Shown here in pieces: positions 53,394 through 63,900 of a stretch of DNA of 64,000 bases; the first letter of the stretch is position 1; every line of letters begins with the position of its first letter. This stretch comes from Lunularia cruciata. Its lineage: Eukaryota > Streptophyta > Marchantiopsida > Lunulariales > Lunulariaceae. The notes under the pieces were generated by a model. The model was not told where the DNA came from. It made no database searches and saw only the letters and a program-made list of their open reading frames with translations. The stretch lies in assembly GCA_948567375.1 (NCBI GenBank), contig OX419762.1:25312608-25376607 (forward strand), read 5' to 3'. The translations under genes and the position numbers were made by a program.

Positions 53394-54093
53394 ATGTCGG
53401 GGAAAGTTGGCAGTTATGAGTTCAAAGGAGACCTGGCTGTACCTGTAGCCATCTTCTTCGATGCTTGCAAGAACGCTCATGATCTCCTGCCCAAAATCGC
53501 TCCCAAGTTCATCTCCAGCATCCAAGTGAAGGTGGAGGGCGAATTGAAATCCTGGGACTCACTTACGCGAACTATTAAATACGGGTCAAGTAAACATTTC
53601 CGTCCAAATTGCTCCAGCGGTGCTTTATTCTAGTCATGGTCGTGTGTTCAGAGATCTGTACGGAGTTACATGGTATGTAAAAGGATGAGTTAAACCTTTG
53701 CGGAGCACTCTGAATTGTAGAAAGTTAGTGCATATATCACTCCCCTAAGCTTCTGATTGCCTAACTGCAGTTGCTCCGGAGGGTGCATATGTGAAGGATA
53801 AACTACTGAAAATCGACGAGAAAGCCCATACACTCGTGAGTGAAGAGGTGGAAGGAGGGCACATTGCTCTAGGATTCACAATTTTTTTGTCAACTATCTC
53901 TCTGACTCCTTTGGGCGACTCGAAGACGAAAATGAAGTATCTCATTGAGTACGAAACTGACGAAACGAAGCTCAAAGAAGCAGACGTGGTGACCGAGCTG
54001 GAAAGGAGCAAACAAATGCTTCTTGCACTGGCTCGGATCACCGAAGGGCATCTGCTCTACGGTGAACCAACGATGTCAGCTAGATATGGGTGA
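53394..54093 (+). CDS. PR-10 / Bet v I-like (MLP-like) protein, two exons
   Basis: The only convincing host gene. Exon 1 is 53394-53589 (ATG: MSGKVGSYEFKGDLAVPVAI) and exon 2 is 53771-54093, ending TATGGGTGA. The joined frame is 172 codons. Family signs: the N-terminal strand with V..E……VPxxxxFDACKNAHDLLPKI, KFISSIQVKVEGE, then GAYVKDKLLKIDEKAHTLVS, KTKMKYLIEYE, and the long C-terminal helix (VVTELERSKQMLLALARI). Members are small cytosolic proteins with a hydrophobic cavity that binds sterols, flavonoids or hormones, often stress induced. The glycine-rich loop (GxGGxG) of classical PR-10 is absent (GELKSWDS instead), closer to MLP or early-plant members. The intron is at codon 66, phase 1, near the conserved Bet v I intron position. 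There is no decay, unlike all surroundings. Confidence 0.85.
53590..53770 (+). other. Intron of the PR-10-like gene
   Basis: 181 bp, GTAAAC at the 5' end and CTAACTGCAG at the 3' end (branch-like CTAAC close to the acceptor). Splicing A|TT yields an isoleucine codon and an uninterrupted frame. The alternative GT at 53585 would put exon 2 out of frame. Confidence 0.8.
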
Positions 54094-54478
54094 ATCTCTT
54101 TTGCTGGAACTGGGTTGAAGCCTCACGGTCCGAAACACAAGCGTATGCCAGCATGTATATCTCAAGTCCCCCAGTTGAATTAGTCACTTTCATGAGGTTG
54201 GTAACGGCGTTTATCACATAACATCCCGTGTTAATTTCGACGACTATGGAGATTCCCTAGAAACGTGATGGCATTTCGCAAGATTGACCTTCTTTACACT
54301 GGAGCTTATGCACGTAAAACTCTTGTGTGCATAGCTTTGGTATATCAAGAGTACGGAGTTTTACCAACTCGGTGGAACAGTTTGTACCATAGCAACGGCA
54401 ACAGCCTGCATCAATATTGGCCTTTAGCCCGCGGGTTCATGCTAGTGAAAACTATTTCAGTGAACTCTCATCCAGAGT
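54094..54478. other. 3' flank of the PR-10-like gene
   Basis: No feature recognised. It should hold the 3'UTR and poly(A) signal; no textbook AATAAA was noticed in the first 200 bp. Confidence 0.4.
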
Positions 54479-54910
54479 GACTCCCTTGTAGAGTGGCTGA
54501 CTGAGGAGTGAACACCGCGTGATTTGTGACTTGTGTTTCTGTCAATAATCTGTCCAAAGGGACTGATGTAACTCCCTTGTGGAGTGACTGAGGAATGAAC
54601 ACAGTGTGACTTGTGTACCTGTCAATGATCAGTCCAAAGAGACTGGTATGGTCTTGTAACTAATTAATCCTAAGAGACTGATGTAAGTAGAATATGAGTA
54701 CTGATGAAGGAACATTCCAGTAGCTATATAAGTGAGCTAAGAGTCAGGTTCACTGAGCAAAGATGTATATTCCATATACAAGATGAGAGAAACCTAATAC
54801 CCAGGAATGTTGATGGGCTGTGGGTCTGTGTGTGTAGACTCTATGTACTGGGTTTGTGAATCAATTATTTTGCTTTGTAAAAGTACAGCGGTACCATTCC
54901 ATAAGGTTAT
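54479..54910 (+). mobile_element. Ty1/copia 5' LTR/leader (candidate)
   Basis: Lies directly upstream of a copia gag. It contains two ~90-bp imperfect repeats (CTCCCTTGTAGAGTGGCTGA near 54482; CTCCCTTGTGGAGTGACTGA near 54571; each followed by CTGTCAAT.ATC.GTCCAAAG) and a TATA-like CTATATAAG at about 54724. LTR borders and PBS were not resolved. Confidence 0.5.
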
Positions 54911-55440
54911 ATGTACACACAGATTTCCATCCATGAGACGCTAGATGCTACTAATTATTTAATGTGGAAGACTACTATGGAGATTTGTTTCCAGAGGGAA
55001 GATCTTTTGTCCATAGTGACAGGTGAGAAGACAATGGAGGATATGCAAAAGGATGAAGAAATCAAAGCATTTGAGGACAAAAACAAAGACAATGAAGAAC
55101 TTTTCAGTTGGTTACTAGTGTCTCCTCATCCAAATTTGAGTTGTATATTAGAGCGAAGACATCAAAGAATCAGTGGGATATTATTAGAGCTTATTTTGAA
55201 CCACAATATTTGGCAAAGCAAAATGAAGCGGAGTATGAATATCATAATATTGGACCCAAGAAGATACTATGGAGAATTATATTCAAAGATTCAAAGTAAT
55301 CTTACTTGACCTCACTTCTGCTGGAGTTCAGATTGATTCAAGGAAGGCAATTATTAAAATCCTGTATACTCTTCTTGAAAGTTCTAATCACATTTCTTCT
55401 ATACTGAATACCCATGATAGAAAGCTTTCAATGGAGTTTC
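54911..55440 (+). pseudogene. Ty1/copia gag N-terminal part, frameshifted
   Basis: ATG at 54911: LDATNYLMWKTTMEICFQRE, the usual NYxxWKxxM start of copia gag (DUF4219/UBN2 type). After a frame change near 55105 it reads VTSVSSSKFELYIRAKTSKN, QWDIIRAYFEP, then in the third frame MENYIQRFKVILLDLTSAGV, QIDSRKAIIKILYTL, NHISSILNTHDRKLSMEFLH. It stops at 55440, where LINE N begins. No pol is present. Confidence 0.8.
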
Positions 55441-55458
55441 TGCACTCCATTGAAAGCG
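55427..55458. repeat. Perfect 13-bp hairpin at copia/LINE N junction
   Basis: CTTTCAATGGAGT, loop TTCTGC, ACTCCATTGAAAG. The left arm is copia gag code (LSMEF), so the right arm is an inverted duplicate made at the junction. Confidence 0.85.
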
Positions 55459-56330
55459 GAGTGTAGTTTCGAAAGTTTGAGAGGAGAGGAGTACTGAAAG
55501 TTTTAGAAGCCATATCTCCCTACATACATGTCCAAACGTTCCAATTTTGGTCTCGTTCGAAGCGCCTTGCCAAGACCTTTTCATAGCCACCAAGATTATA
55601 TCATTCTGAACTTTGTACAAAACGTTATGAGTGATTGAAATTTCTAACACAAGAGCTAGACTTGAGCGTTCGAATCTTCATCATATGGTGTCCAAATGGA
55701 GTGATTTTTATGGCATTAGAAGCGCCTTTGGAAGCACTTTCGATTGATACCAAGCGCGCTTGCAGAGCACACACACACAAAAAGTTATGAAGATTCGAAT
55801 TCTGTCATCTCTCGGAGATTTTAGGGTTTGAATTCAATTTTCAACACCTTGTAACTTTTTGGTTCCAAGTCCAAATCTTTCAATCTTAGACTCATTGGAA
55901 ACAGCTGTGAAAGTTCTTTCTTTTGAATACCTGCTTGCTGAAGTTGGAGTTCGGTGGAAGAATTTTCGAAATTCATCAATCTGTGTTCTTGTGCGGTTGG
56001 TGGTGCTCGTCTTTGCAACTTTCAGAGGCTAGAACTTTGGACTCACATCTTCAAATGAGGTGATCTTGATCTCATTAGAAGTATCTTGTCAAGATCTATT
56101 GATTGAAGTTGTTTTCATAGAATTTGAAGCTTTGTGCTTGAAGTTATGAGCATTTTAATTTCGTGATTCAATGAGGTTTAGAAGTTTACCATAGATAACT
56201 CTAGAGTCCATAACTTCATGTTTGTTGCCTCAAATGAGTTCATTTTTGATTCATTGGATAGAATCTCTCAAGAGCTTTTGATTGAGTCATCACTTGTAGA
56301 TTTTGAAGTACTGTAGCCAAGGTTATGAAT
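55458..56330 (+). mobile_element. LINE fragment N: 5'UTR only
   Basis: Starts GGAGTGTAGTTTCGAAAG and follows the family 5'UTR for ~870 bp to GCCAAGGTTATGAATT, then abuts gypsy-3. It lacks the last ~150 bp of the 5'UTR and all ORFs. Confidence 0.85.
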
Positions 56331-57530
56331 TGATGAGGTCAACTCTTCATGTGTTCTAAGTGTAAGGTTTGCAATAATGGCTTGTGATCAATTCACATGA
56401 TCACTTGTTTCCCCAAGAGATAATGCCTCCATACCTTGGTGGCATATACCATTGCATGTTGTTCCTGATCTTGAGTAGAGTAATTTCTTTCATATGTATT
56501 TAGTCTGCAAGACACAAAAGGCAATGGGATGTAGTCCATCTAGGAATTCTTGTTACAACACAACTCCAATTGCAAAGTTAGAAGCATAAAAATCAACCAC
56601 ACAAGGTAGTTGATGATCATATGGTTGAAGAATGTGTCTTGAAGACACCATATGCTTTAGCTTTTGGAATGCTTCTTCATGCTTGGTGGTCCATTGGAAG
56701 TTCAAGCTATTTCCCAAGAGGTCAGTCAATGGTGCAGCCTCATGAGCATAATAGTGGATGAATCGTCGGTAAAAATTGGCCAATCCATTGAATGCCCGTA
56801 CTTTGGTAGCATTCTTTGGGGTAGGCCAATCAGTAAGGGCCTTGATTTTCTCTTCTTCCATCTTGATCCCCTCTGATGAGATCTTATGACCCAAGATGGT
56901 AACCTCCTTCTGCCAAAAGGCACACTTCGACTTCTTGCAGTAAAATTTCCATTGTCGTTGTTGTCTTAGGACTTCTTGTACATGATTCACATGTTCTACC
57001 TTTGTCTTACTATAGATTAAGATATCATCCAAGAACACCACTACGGACCAATCCAATAGTCTATCCAATAGGCAATGCATCTGATCTATGAAGACCGTTG
57101 GAGCATTAGTGAGTTTGAAAGGTAGAACTCTCCACTTAAAATGCCCATACCTTGTGCAAAAGGCAGTCTTTTGCACATCCCCACTATCAATAGGAATTTT
57201 CTAGTAGCCGTTGCAAAGATCCAACTTGGAAAAGTAGCATGCTCCACTTAGTTGATCAAGTAAGTCATTGATCCAAGGCAAGGGATATGCATTCTTCACG
57301 GTTTGCTTATTGAGCCCACAATAATCAATACAAAAACAAAGTCCTTCATTCTTCTTTGGAACAAATAGTATCGATGCTCCCCAAGGAGAGGTACTATATC
57401 GTATGAAGTCCTTCTCCAATAACTCTATAAGTGTTGTTTGTAACTCCTCCAACTTCTTTGGTGAGAGCAGATAGATCGGTCTACTCACTAGAGTACTACC
57501 GAGCAATAACTTGATCTTGAAGGGTATACC
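56331..57530 (-). pseudogene. Gypsy-3 reverse transcriptase and RNase H (part)
   Basis: Minus strand. 57201-57506: [67 protein letters not shown]. 56553-57176: KTAFCTRYGHFKWRVLPFKL, then the catalytic VVVFLDDILIYSKT, KKSKCAFWQKEVTILGH, GLANFYRRFIHYYA, and the RNase H start (ILQPYDHQLPCVVDFYAS, FAIGVVL). 56335-56550 has further decayed RNase H. A stop between 57176 and 57201 and later stops inactivate it. The integrase is missing, replaced by LINE N. Confidence 0.85.
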
Positions 57531-59137
57531 TCAATCAGAGGGTAATCCCTTTGGTAGATCATCTAGAAACACATCTGCAAACTCTTGAACTATCCAATCA
57601 ACCATTGCTTGATGAGAGACCCTTGGCCCTCCTTAGATTGTTCTTGTGCAATCGCCTTGATCCACACCGTGAATACAAACTTATCTTCCTCCAAAGCTTG
57701 CTCTATGGCTACTTTACTAGCCAACTTCCCTTCCAGAGACTCATCTCTCTTCCAAGCTTGAGCCATGGTTGCCTTCTTGGCAAACTTCTCATCTTGGGAC
57801 TCATATCTCTTCAAGGTTTGCTCTATGGCTACCTTCTTGACAAACTTCTCATCTTGGGACTGACTATTTTTAGGTGTCTTACTCTGAGGTACTAGACAAT
57901 CTAATTGGAAATTCCTACTTTAGTGTTGTACTTGAATTTGTCCTTGGGTCCAATCAAATTGAACCTTATGACATTCAAGCCAAGGTAGACCCAGAATGAT
58001 ATCATAGTATAGAGGTGCCATTACAAACCTCATATACTCCAAATACTCCTTCCCAATCTTGAAGGTAATAGGATGCCAAGTGCGGAATGCAGAACCCTTT
58101 CTACCATCCACCATCATCAAACTACTTTCAATCACTGGCTTGATAAGAATACCCAATTCCTTTGCTACTTGTATAGACATGCAATTCTCTAAACTTCCAA
58201 AATCAACCAAAATCCTAAAACCAAGATTAGATATCATACCTTGCAAGTGAAGCAAACTTACATAAGTCAAGCCTTCAATCCCATTGGAACTAATCTAGCT
58301 CTCAATAGGCGGCACAAAATCTCCTATTGGGATTCCTTGTTTCCCTGATCATTTTGTTCCACAAACTCCATCTAGGCAACTTGTCGGGGTCGCCCATTCC
58401 TAAGTGGGCATTCAACAATTCAATGTCCAACTTGGCAATAATAAAAAAAACCTCCATTTTTTTGCAATCTTTGTCTATCCACTGTACCAAGTGGTCTCCG
58501 TTGGATAGCATCAATCTCCATTGGTGTCGGTTCTTCCACCCGTGCATAGTGTACTGGTAGGCCTTGTGTAGGTCAAGGTCAAGACCAAGTTGTTGCCACC
58601 AAGGAATCAAAGCGCTCAGCCAATTGCATGGCTTCTTCTATGTTTTGTGGTTCCCGCATGGTCACCTCCAATTTGGTTTATGACTTCAATCCCCACATAA
58701 ATCAATCTAGAACTTCACCTTCTTGTATATCTAGATTCTGCATGATGATGTTCTAAAATTGTGTGATGTAACTCCTTATTGAGCCAACTTGCTCCAACTC
58801 CGCAAATTTATCTTGTGTAGCTTGGATGGCATTTATAGTTTGAAATAGAACCAAATATTGCATCCTTGAATTTTGCCCATGTTAAATTGGTGCAACAATT
58901 TGTTGTTCTGCTTGCTCCACTCGAAATCACCACCAAAGTTTTGCTACACCATCTAATTGGCTAGAAACCAAGAGAATCTATTTCTGTTCATCTTGAAGAT
59001 TGGTGGCTTCAAAGTAACGTTCGTAGTCAAACACAAAACTCTCTACTGTGCCTGGAAGATTCTTTCTTTCAAAACACCTTGGGTTTTGGAAATCAAATGC
59101 GATCTTCTTTATCTCAAATTGGCGCTCTCTCTATATG
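57530..59137 (-). pseudogene. Gypsy-3 protease and gag
   Basis: Minus strand. 57920-58270 holds retropepsin (LVDFGSLENCMS with D-F-G in place of D-S-G; IILGLPWLECH). 57590-57890 holds a run of related ~65-bp units (lysine/glutamate-rich QALKRYESQDEKFAKK-like) in the linker before RT. 58290-59137 reads gag: NLPGTVESFVFDYERYFEAT, SYITQF, AMQLAERFDSLV, TPMEIDAIQRR and a zinc knuckle lacking its first cysteine (YYCQVGH.IVECPL). Stops are scattered. Confidence 0.78.
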
Positions 59138-60781
59138 AAACAATGAAACAATGAAATATAAAGCCTGGAAGACCTAAAGAGTCAAATGGCTGGAAACACA
59201 ATACAAAACACATAAAATGTAAGCGAAGGGTATCTGACCAATCTGTCACAAATTGGTCCGATGTAAACTAATCTCTGTCATATACTTCCCTAATGCTAAA
59301 GTTTCAACTGTAAGAGACTTGAGAAATCACTACAAGTAATCTGATGTCTAACTCTGATCAGCGTGTAACAAGGGCAATCAACAAACACACGGTGCTCATC
59401 CTCAACTTTGCTCATAGAACAAAATTTGCAAAGTCGCATGGAGTGCTCTATCTGCTGCCAACGCCCTTGTTCTACTTCTAGTCTATGAGAACTTGTTCTA
59501 TATTGAGCGATAACATGTCTCAATGAAGTAGAAATCCTAGCCAAGAGATAATCTTGCTCACAATACACCAACATAGGATTTCCAAACTGCTTATAGAACA
59601 CCATCTTGGTATCGGGTTGCTGCCATAAGCGTAGTAAGAACTGCTCCTTGATCACCTCTCGAAGTGCAATAGGCTCCAATCTCCAATGTCGCTCAAAAAC
59701 ATTCCACCTTGTGGCCCATGCAATCAGATCTGTTTACCAACCAATAGATAGAGTGGCATAAAAAGTTTGGTAAAGAAGTCTCTCATGCTCCATGGACCTC
59801 ACCTTAGTGACATATGTGAGAGCCAAGAACAAAGCTTCAGCCCCAAGAGGCAAAAAACCTGTTTCAGCAAACGGCAATACATAAGGAGTTTGAGTCCTCA
59901 CTCCAAGTTCATCACACAAAAACAATTTCTGAATTTTCTCCACCTTTTGCCACCATGTCTTCTTAGTACATGGACCCTAAATCTGAGTACCATAGAAAAC
60001 CACCAGCTGCACAAGAGATCTGAACAACACCTTCTTCAACTCCCATGTGGTAAGATGAGCAAGTCTATAGCGATTCATGAGTGAATACAAAGCTCTAAAG
60101 CCTGCATTGATTCTCATCTTCACACAAGTAGACCAGCTATAGTCCTGAGAAAACTCAAGGCCCAAGTACTTATAAGAAGAAACCTTCTCCAATTGCTATC
60201 AACAAAAAAGAAAGGTGTGACACCTTTAGAACCAACGACAATCACCTTGGACTTGTCAAGGTTCACCTCCAACTTTGTTTGATTGCAAAAGAAAAGTAGA
60301 GAATCCAACAGCTTCTGTAAACTGTGCGGATTTGTGGAGAGAAGCACTACATCATCTGCATAAAAGAGTGCATGTATCATCAAAGAGCCAACCTGTACAA
60401 CTGTAGCTCCAGCTTCCATGAGTAGACTCTCGAGATCATCGATGAAGATTCCAAACAAAGTTGGAGATAGAGAGCAACCTTGAATCACACCCATTGTGCT
60501 AAGGACATCTTGAGAGCTCAAAGATGAAAGTTTCACAATCACTTTCTCATAGAGTCTAGAGATAGCACCAATCAGATCAGCTGTAACACCCACTTCAGTG
60601 AGTCTCTCACTTAGTGATTTCCTGAGCACCTTATCAAAGGCCTTCCTGAAATCAATAAATGCAATATAGAGAGCTCTCCCAACACCCTTGGATTTCCACC
60701 ACAAAACATGGAGTACCAATAGGTGGTCCAAAGTACTAAAGCCTGATCTGAAACCAGCTTGGCACTTAGCTCAAATTTTGT
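59138..60781 (-). mobile_element. LINE copy M, 5'-truncated in RT, inside gypsy-3 gag
   Basis: Octamer tail (59138-59155), 3' end, and ORF2 from the CCHC up to QAGFRSGFSTLDH (60750), truncated at 60781. The YADDVVLLS block (about 60345-60370) is intact. There are two or three indels and stops (near 59700, 59985, 60195), and the first RT motifs are absent. The gypsy gag continues on both sides. Confidence 0.9.
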
Positions 60782-61130
60782 TCTTGTCATTGCTGATCTC
60801 ATTCATCGAGCAATTGAGTAAGGTGCTTGATTTGTTGCTTCATTGCAAGGATAACATCCGGTATTGCCACCATAGCTTCTACTCTATCCTACTACTCCCA
60901 TTTTATCTTATTGATTAGTACATAGATGCAGCACGTCCACCATTCTCCATAAGTTACAACCGGAAGTATCAAGGGTTCCTTAGACACGGTGATCATATGT
61001 ATAAAATCCTGCCCACAGCACGAGGTGATGAATTTTGTGAAATGATGCTTGGGTAATATCTGGCATGAAAATCCTAATGGTTTGGCAGAAGTGGATTTGG
61101 TAGTCCATAAATTCCATCCATCCCATTCCT
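60782..61130 (-). pseudogene. Gypsy-3 gag N-terminus and leader
   Basis: Minus strand, directly downstream of the PBS. A gag-like start with VAIPDVILAMKQQIKHLTQLLDE is visible at about 60800-60870. The remainder is leader. Confidence 0.6.
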
Positions 61131-61143
61131 GCTCTAATACCAA
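61131..61143 (-). promoter_or_regulatory. Primer binding site (initiator Met tRNA) of gypsy-3
   Basis: Minus strand T-TGGTATTAGAGC immediately after the LTR end. It matches the plant iMet PBS TGGTATCAGAGC at 11 of 12 bases. Confidence 0.85.
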
Positions 61144-61568
61144 TGTAAAAGACCAAAATTGAGGAGAGAAATAGGAGAATGGAACCTCACATTAGGACGC
61201 TTGAATGAGGGAAAAGTCCTAATGCTTAGCATGAGCTTTGGCTTTAGTATTTAAAGGTAGCATACAAAGCCCTTGAGAAGCTTTTCAAGAAGCTTCCCCA
61301 AGCCGCTTTCTTAGAGTGCAAGCCAAGTTAACTAGAAAGCTTTTCAAGAAGCTTCCTTCTAGAAGCCGCCTACTTGGCGTGCAAACTAAGCTAGTTAGAA
61401 GCTTCTAGAAGCTTCCTTTTAGAAGCAACCTGCTTGGGGCGCAAGTTAACTAGTTAGGAAGCTTTCTAAGAAGCTTCATAGATGCTTCTAGAATATTCAA
61501 GGCTAATTTGGCCCATTCTCTATTTCATTAGCTTTACTAACTACGTCGCTAAACTCCATATTGTTACA
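61144..61568 (-). mobile_element. 5' LTR of gypsy-3
   Basis: 425 bp, TGTAACAA … CTTTTACA on the minus strand (termini TGTAA/TTACA). It ends next to the PBS. It contains several AAGCTTCTAGAAGC-type palindromic units and a TTTAAATAC TATA-like motif (about 61250). No 3' LTR partner remains on the far side of the element. Confidence 0.8.
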
Positions 61569-61991
61569 CCTCCCACTTGATACCCAAGTCTGTAAAATTA
61601 ATTTTAATTAGATAAGTCCATTTGATGTCACTCACGTCATTTTTCCAATTGCTTATCAACTTGCCTTGCCTTGCCTTATCACAAGCAAATCCACCTTGTA
61701 TTTCATGTTTTCAAGTTGAAACACTTTGTTTCTCATCCATCTTCCTTTTCTTCTTGTGTCCAATCTCTTCTCCTCTTGTCTCTATCAACAATTATGAGAA
61801 GTATGAAGATTGTATCCTTGCACGTTGCCACATTCAACGCAGATGCAAACAACATACTAAGTACAAAGTCCTTTGAAAGAGTATCCCCTTCATGATGCCA
61901 CTTGGGAGCCTCTTTCTCATCTCCAGAATGCACAAATGGACATCCAGGAGTTTGAAGCCTCCATGGTGGCAAGGACATCCCCAACTAGCCA
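61569..61991. other. Spacer between two opposed LTRs
   Basis: About 420 bp without recognised content. Short frames exist on both strands (for example SMKIVSLHVATFNADANN on +), but no family was recognised. CCTTG repeats occur at about 61663. Confidence 0.4.
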
Positions 61992-62441
61992 TGCGGGAAT
62001 ATATAGAGTTTAGTAATGAGTTAGTCAAGACTAATGAAATAAAAATAAGGCCAAATTAGCCCAAGAATTATAAGAATATTCTAGAAGCATATATGAAGCT
62101 ACTTAGTACCTTCCAAGTATTGGGTAATGTGTATGCCAAGTAATGACTTCTAGGAGAAAACTTCTTGTGAAGCTTCCTAAGAAGCTTAGCTTGCCACACC
62201 AAATAGGTGACTTCTAGAAGAAAGCTTCTTGAGAAGCTTCTTGGTTAGCTTGGCTTTCACTCTAAGAAAGCAATTTTTACGATACTTCTTGAGAAGCTTC
62301 TCGAGAAGCCTTGTATGCTTCCCTATTAATATCAAATCCCAAGCTCATGCTAGGCATTCAGAGTTTTCCTTATTCAAGAGCACCAGTGTGATCTTTCACT
62401 CCAATCTTGGATTCTCCTATTTCTTTGCTCAATCTTTTACG
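61992..62441 (+). mobile_element. LTR related to gypsy-3 LTR, opposite orientation
   Basis: Starts ATATATAGAGTTTAGTAATG and passes through AGGCCAAATTAGCC, the AGAAGCTTC-rich units and ATTCTCCTATTTCTTTGCTC to CTTTTACG, matching the 61144-61568 LTR read on the minus strand. It is followed not by a PBS but by repeat P, so it is a solo or truncated LTR. Confidence 0.75.
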
Positions 62442-62446
62442 ACAAT

Positions 62447-62740
62447 TGTACACCCTAAAGCAAGAACAAAATTACTATTCAGCTAATGGATGATACTTTA
62501 GTTTGATGATTAAAATGGCATGGGAAGTTCAACAAGAATCCCAAATTTATCAAAACCTTGAGGATCTTGATCTTGTAGAATACTCACCTCTATTGATTCC
62601 TCCTATCACAGCCCAACCGGTCACTGATCTTACTACAAAATCATGTCTACAAACTATAATACATGGTGGAATCAAGGGTCTTGTTAAGTCTTTCTAGTAT
62701 TTGGGATACTATTAAGTCCATCTCTTATGCAGCAGTTCCT
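62447..62740 (+). repeat. Repeat P, copy 2
   Basis: GTACACCCTAAAGCAAGAAC … GAAGTTCAACAAGAATCCCA … GTTAAGTC, as in copy 1. 62741-62879 has no match in the window; GACCATGTTATACCAA at about 62876 resembles a reversed Met PBS. Confidence 0.6.
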
Positions 62741-62879
62741 TTACCTCTTATGTCTCCTCCTTGTATAGCTTGATGGATCTTTCCATCTTTCTTGTTATCC
62801 ATCACCGAAAGAGAAATAGCCTATCGCTAAAAGGGAAGTGGCCTTTACTCTCAAACATAAGCCTCTAGCTCGCGACCAT

Positions 62880-63225
62880 GTTATACCAAACTAAAAGGGT
62901 CTTGCATTGCAACTCTCCAAAAGCAAGAACCAAATTACAGTTCAGCTAATTGACAATACTTTAGTTTGATGATTAGATGATCGGAAAGTTTAACAAGAAT
63001 CCCAAGTTGATCTAAACCTTGAGAATCCCAAATTTATGGAAACTTGGAGGATCTTGATTCTACAGAATCCTCGGCTCGATTGATTCCTCCGATCGCAACC
63101 GAGTCCTAGGACCGATTTACAAAATCATGCCTACGGATTATAATATAGGTGTGACATGGTGGAACACGTGGAACCAAGGGTATTGTCAAGTCTTTTCACT
63201 ACTTGGGTATTGTTAAGTCCATCTC
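62880..63225 (+). repeat. Repeat P, copy 3
   Basis: CATTGCAACTCTCCAAAAGC, AGAACCAAATTACAGTTCAG, CCTCGGCTCGATTGATTCCT, GGTGTGACATGGTGGAACAC. It contains a small internal duplication (AATCCCAA… twice). Confidence 0.65.
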
Positions 63226-63900
63226 GTTCTTTTTCCAGTTTGTGTTGTGTAGGCATGATGACGGTGCTACTATACGACCCATAATCTTTGACGGATTCAT
63301 CAAAGCTTCGAATCACAGTATATGGATAAATAGCTGCGACTCAGGAGATATTTATCTAGTCATGACCATAATTAGGAAACCACTCGCTTCTCCTTGTCGA
63401 TTATGCATGAGATAGACTTAGGGGCTTGGACCACTTTCGTATCATATTTTTCTTGATCTTGGAGTGTCAAGAAGGCTAGATAAAAATATTAATTTGTATG
63501 TTCTTTTAATTACAGAATTTTTAGTAAGATTAGTATAAATTATATTTTTAAAATTGGAATTAGTACATTGGTTTTCTGAAGATGTTAGTCAATGTAGATT
63601 GTAAAATCAGTCAACATCACCAAGATAATTTTTATGTTATATGAAAGATATTTATAAAATAGTCTGTATTATAAAAGATGACTAGTTCAAAACATTCTAG
63701 AAAAATCAAATAGAAAATTATTCTTCTAAAGAAACACCTTTCTTAGATGGATTTTCTAGATTTAAGCCCGTATAAAATTATTTTTTTAAAATTTGAACTA
63801 TATGTATATTATTTTAAAAATTAGGAGTCAAAGATCCTCGACGGACTCCATTTTGTGCAGTTTTACTTGGCCAACTCCCAAATTGGCCCAAAAAAAAAAT
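63226..63900 (+). repeat. Repeat Q copy 2 and end of the 50-51 kb duplication
   Basis: 63235-63480 matches the reverse complement of 52130-52380; 63820-63900 matches the reverse complement of about 51000-51055 and 51735-51790 (TTTTACTTGGCCAACTC). The order P-Q is therefore inverted at one of the two sites. 63900-64000 is T-rich without feature. Confidence 0.6.

Noticed and set aside
55821-56018. Small frame RAPPTAQEHRLMNFENSSTE on the minus strand
   Set aside because: It lies in LINE N 5'UTR units and is the decayed version of the antisense frames above.
61795-61900. Frame SMKIVSLHVATFNADANN, faintly like an endonuclease/phosphatase N-terminus
   Set aside because: Only ~30 codons long, with no GDFN- or SDH-type motif following; chance resemblance.
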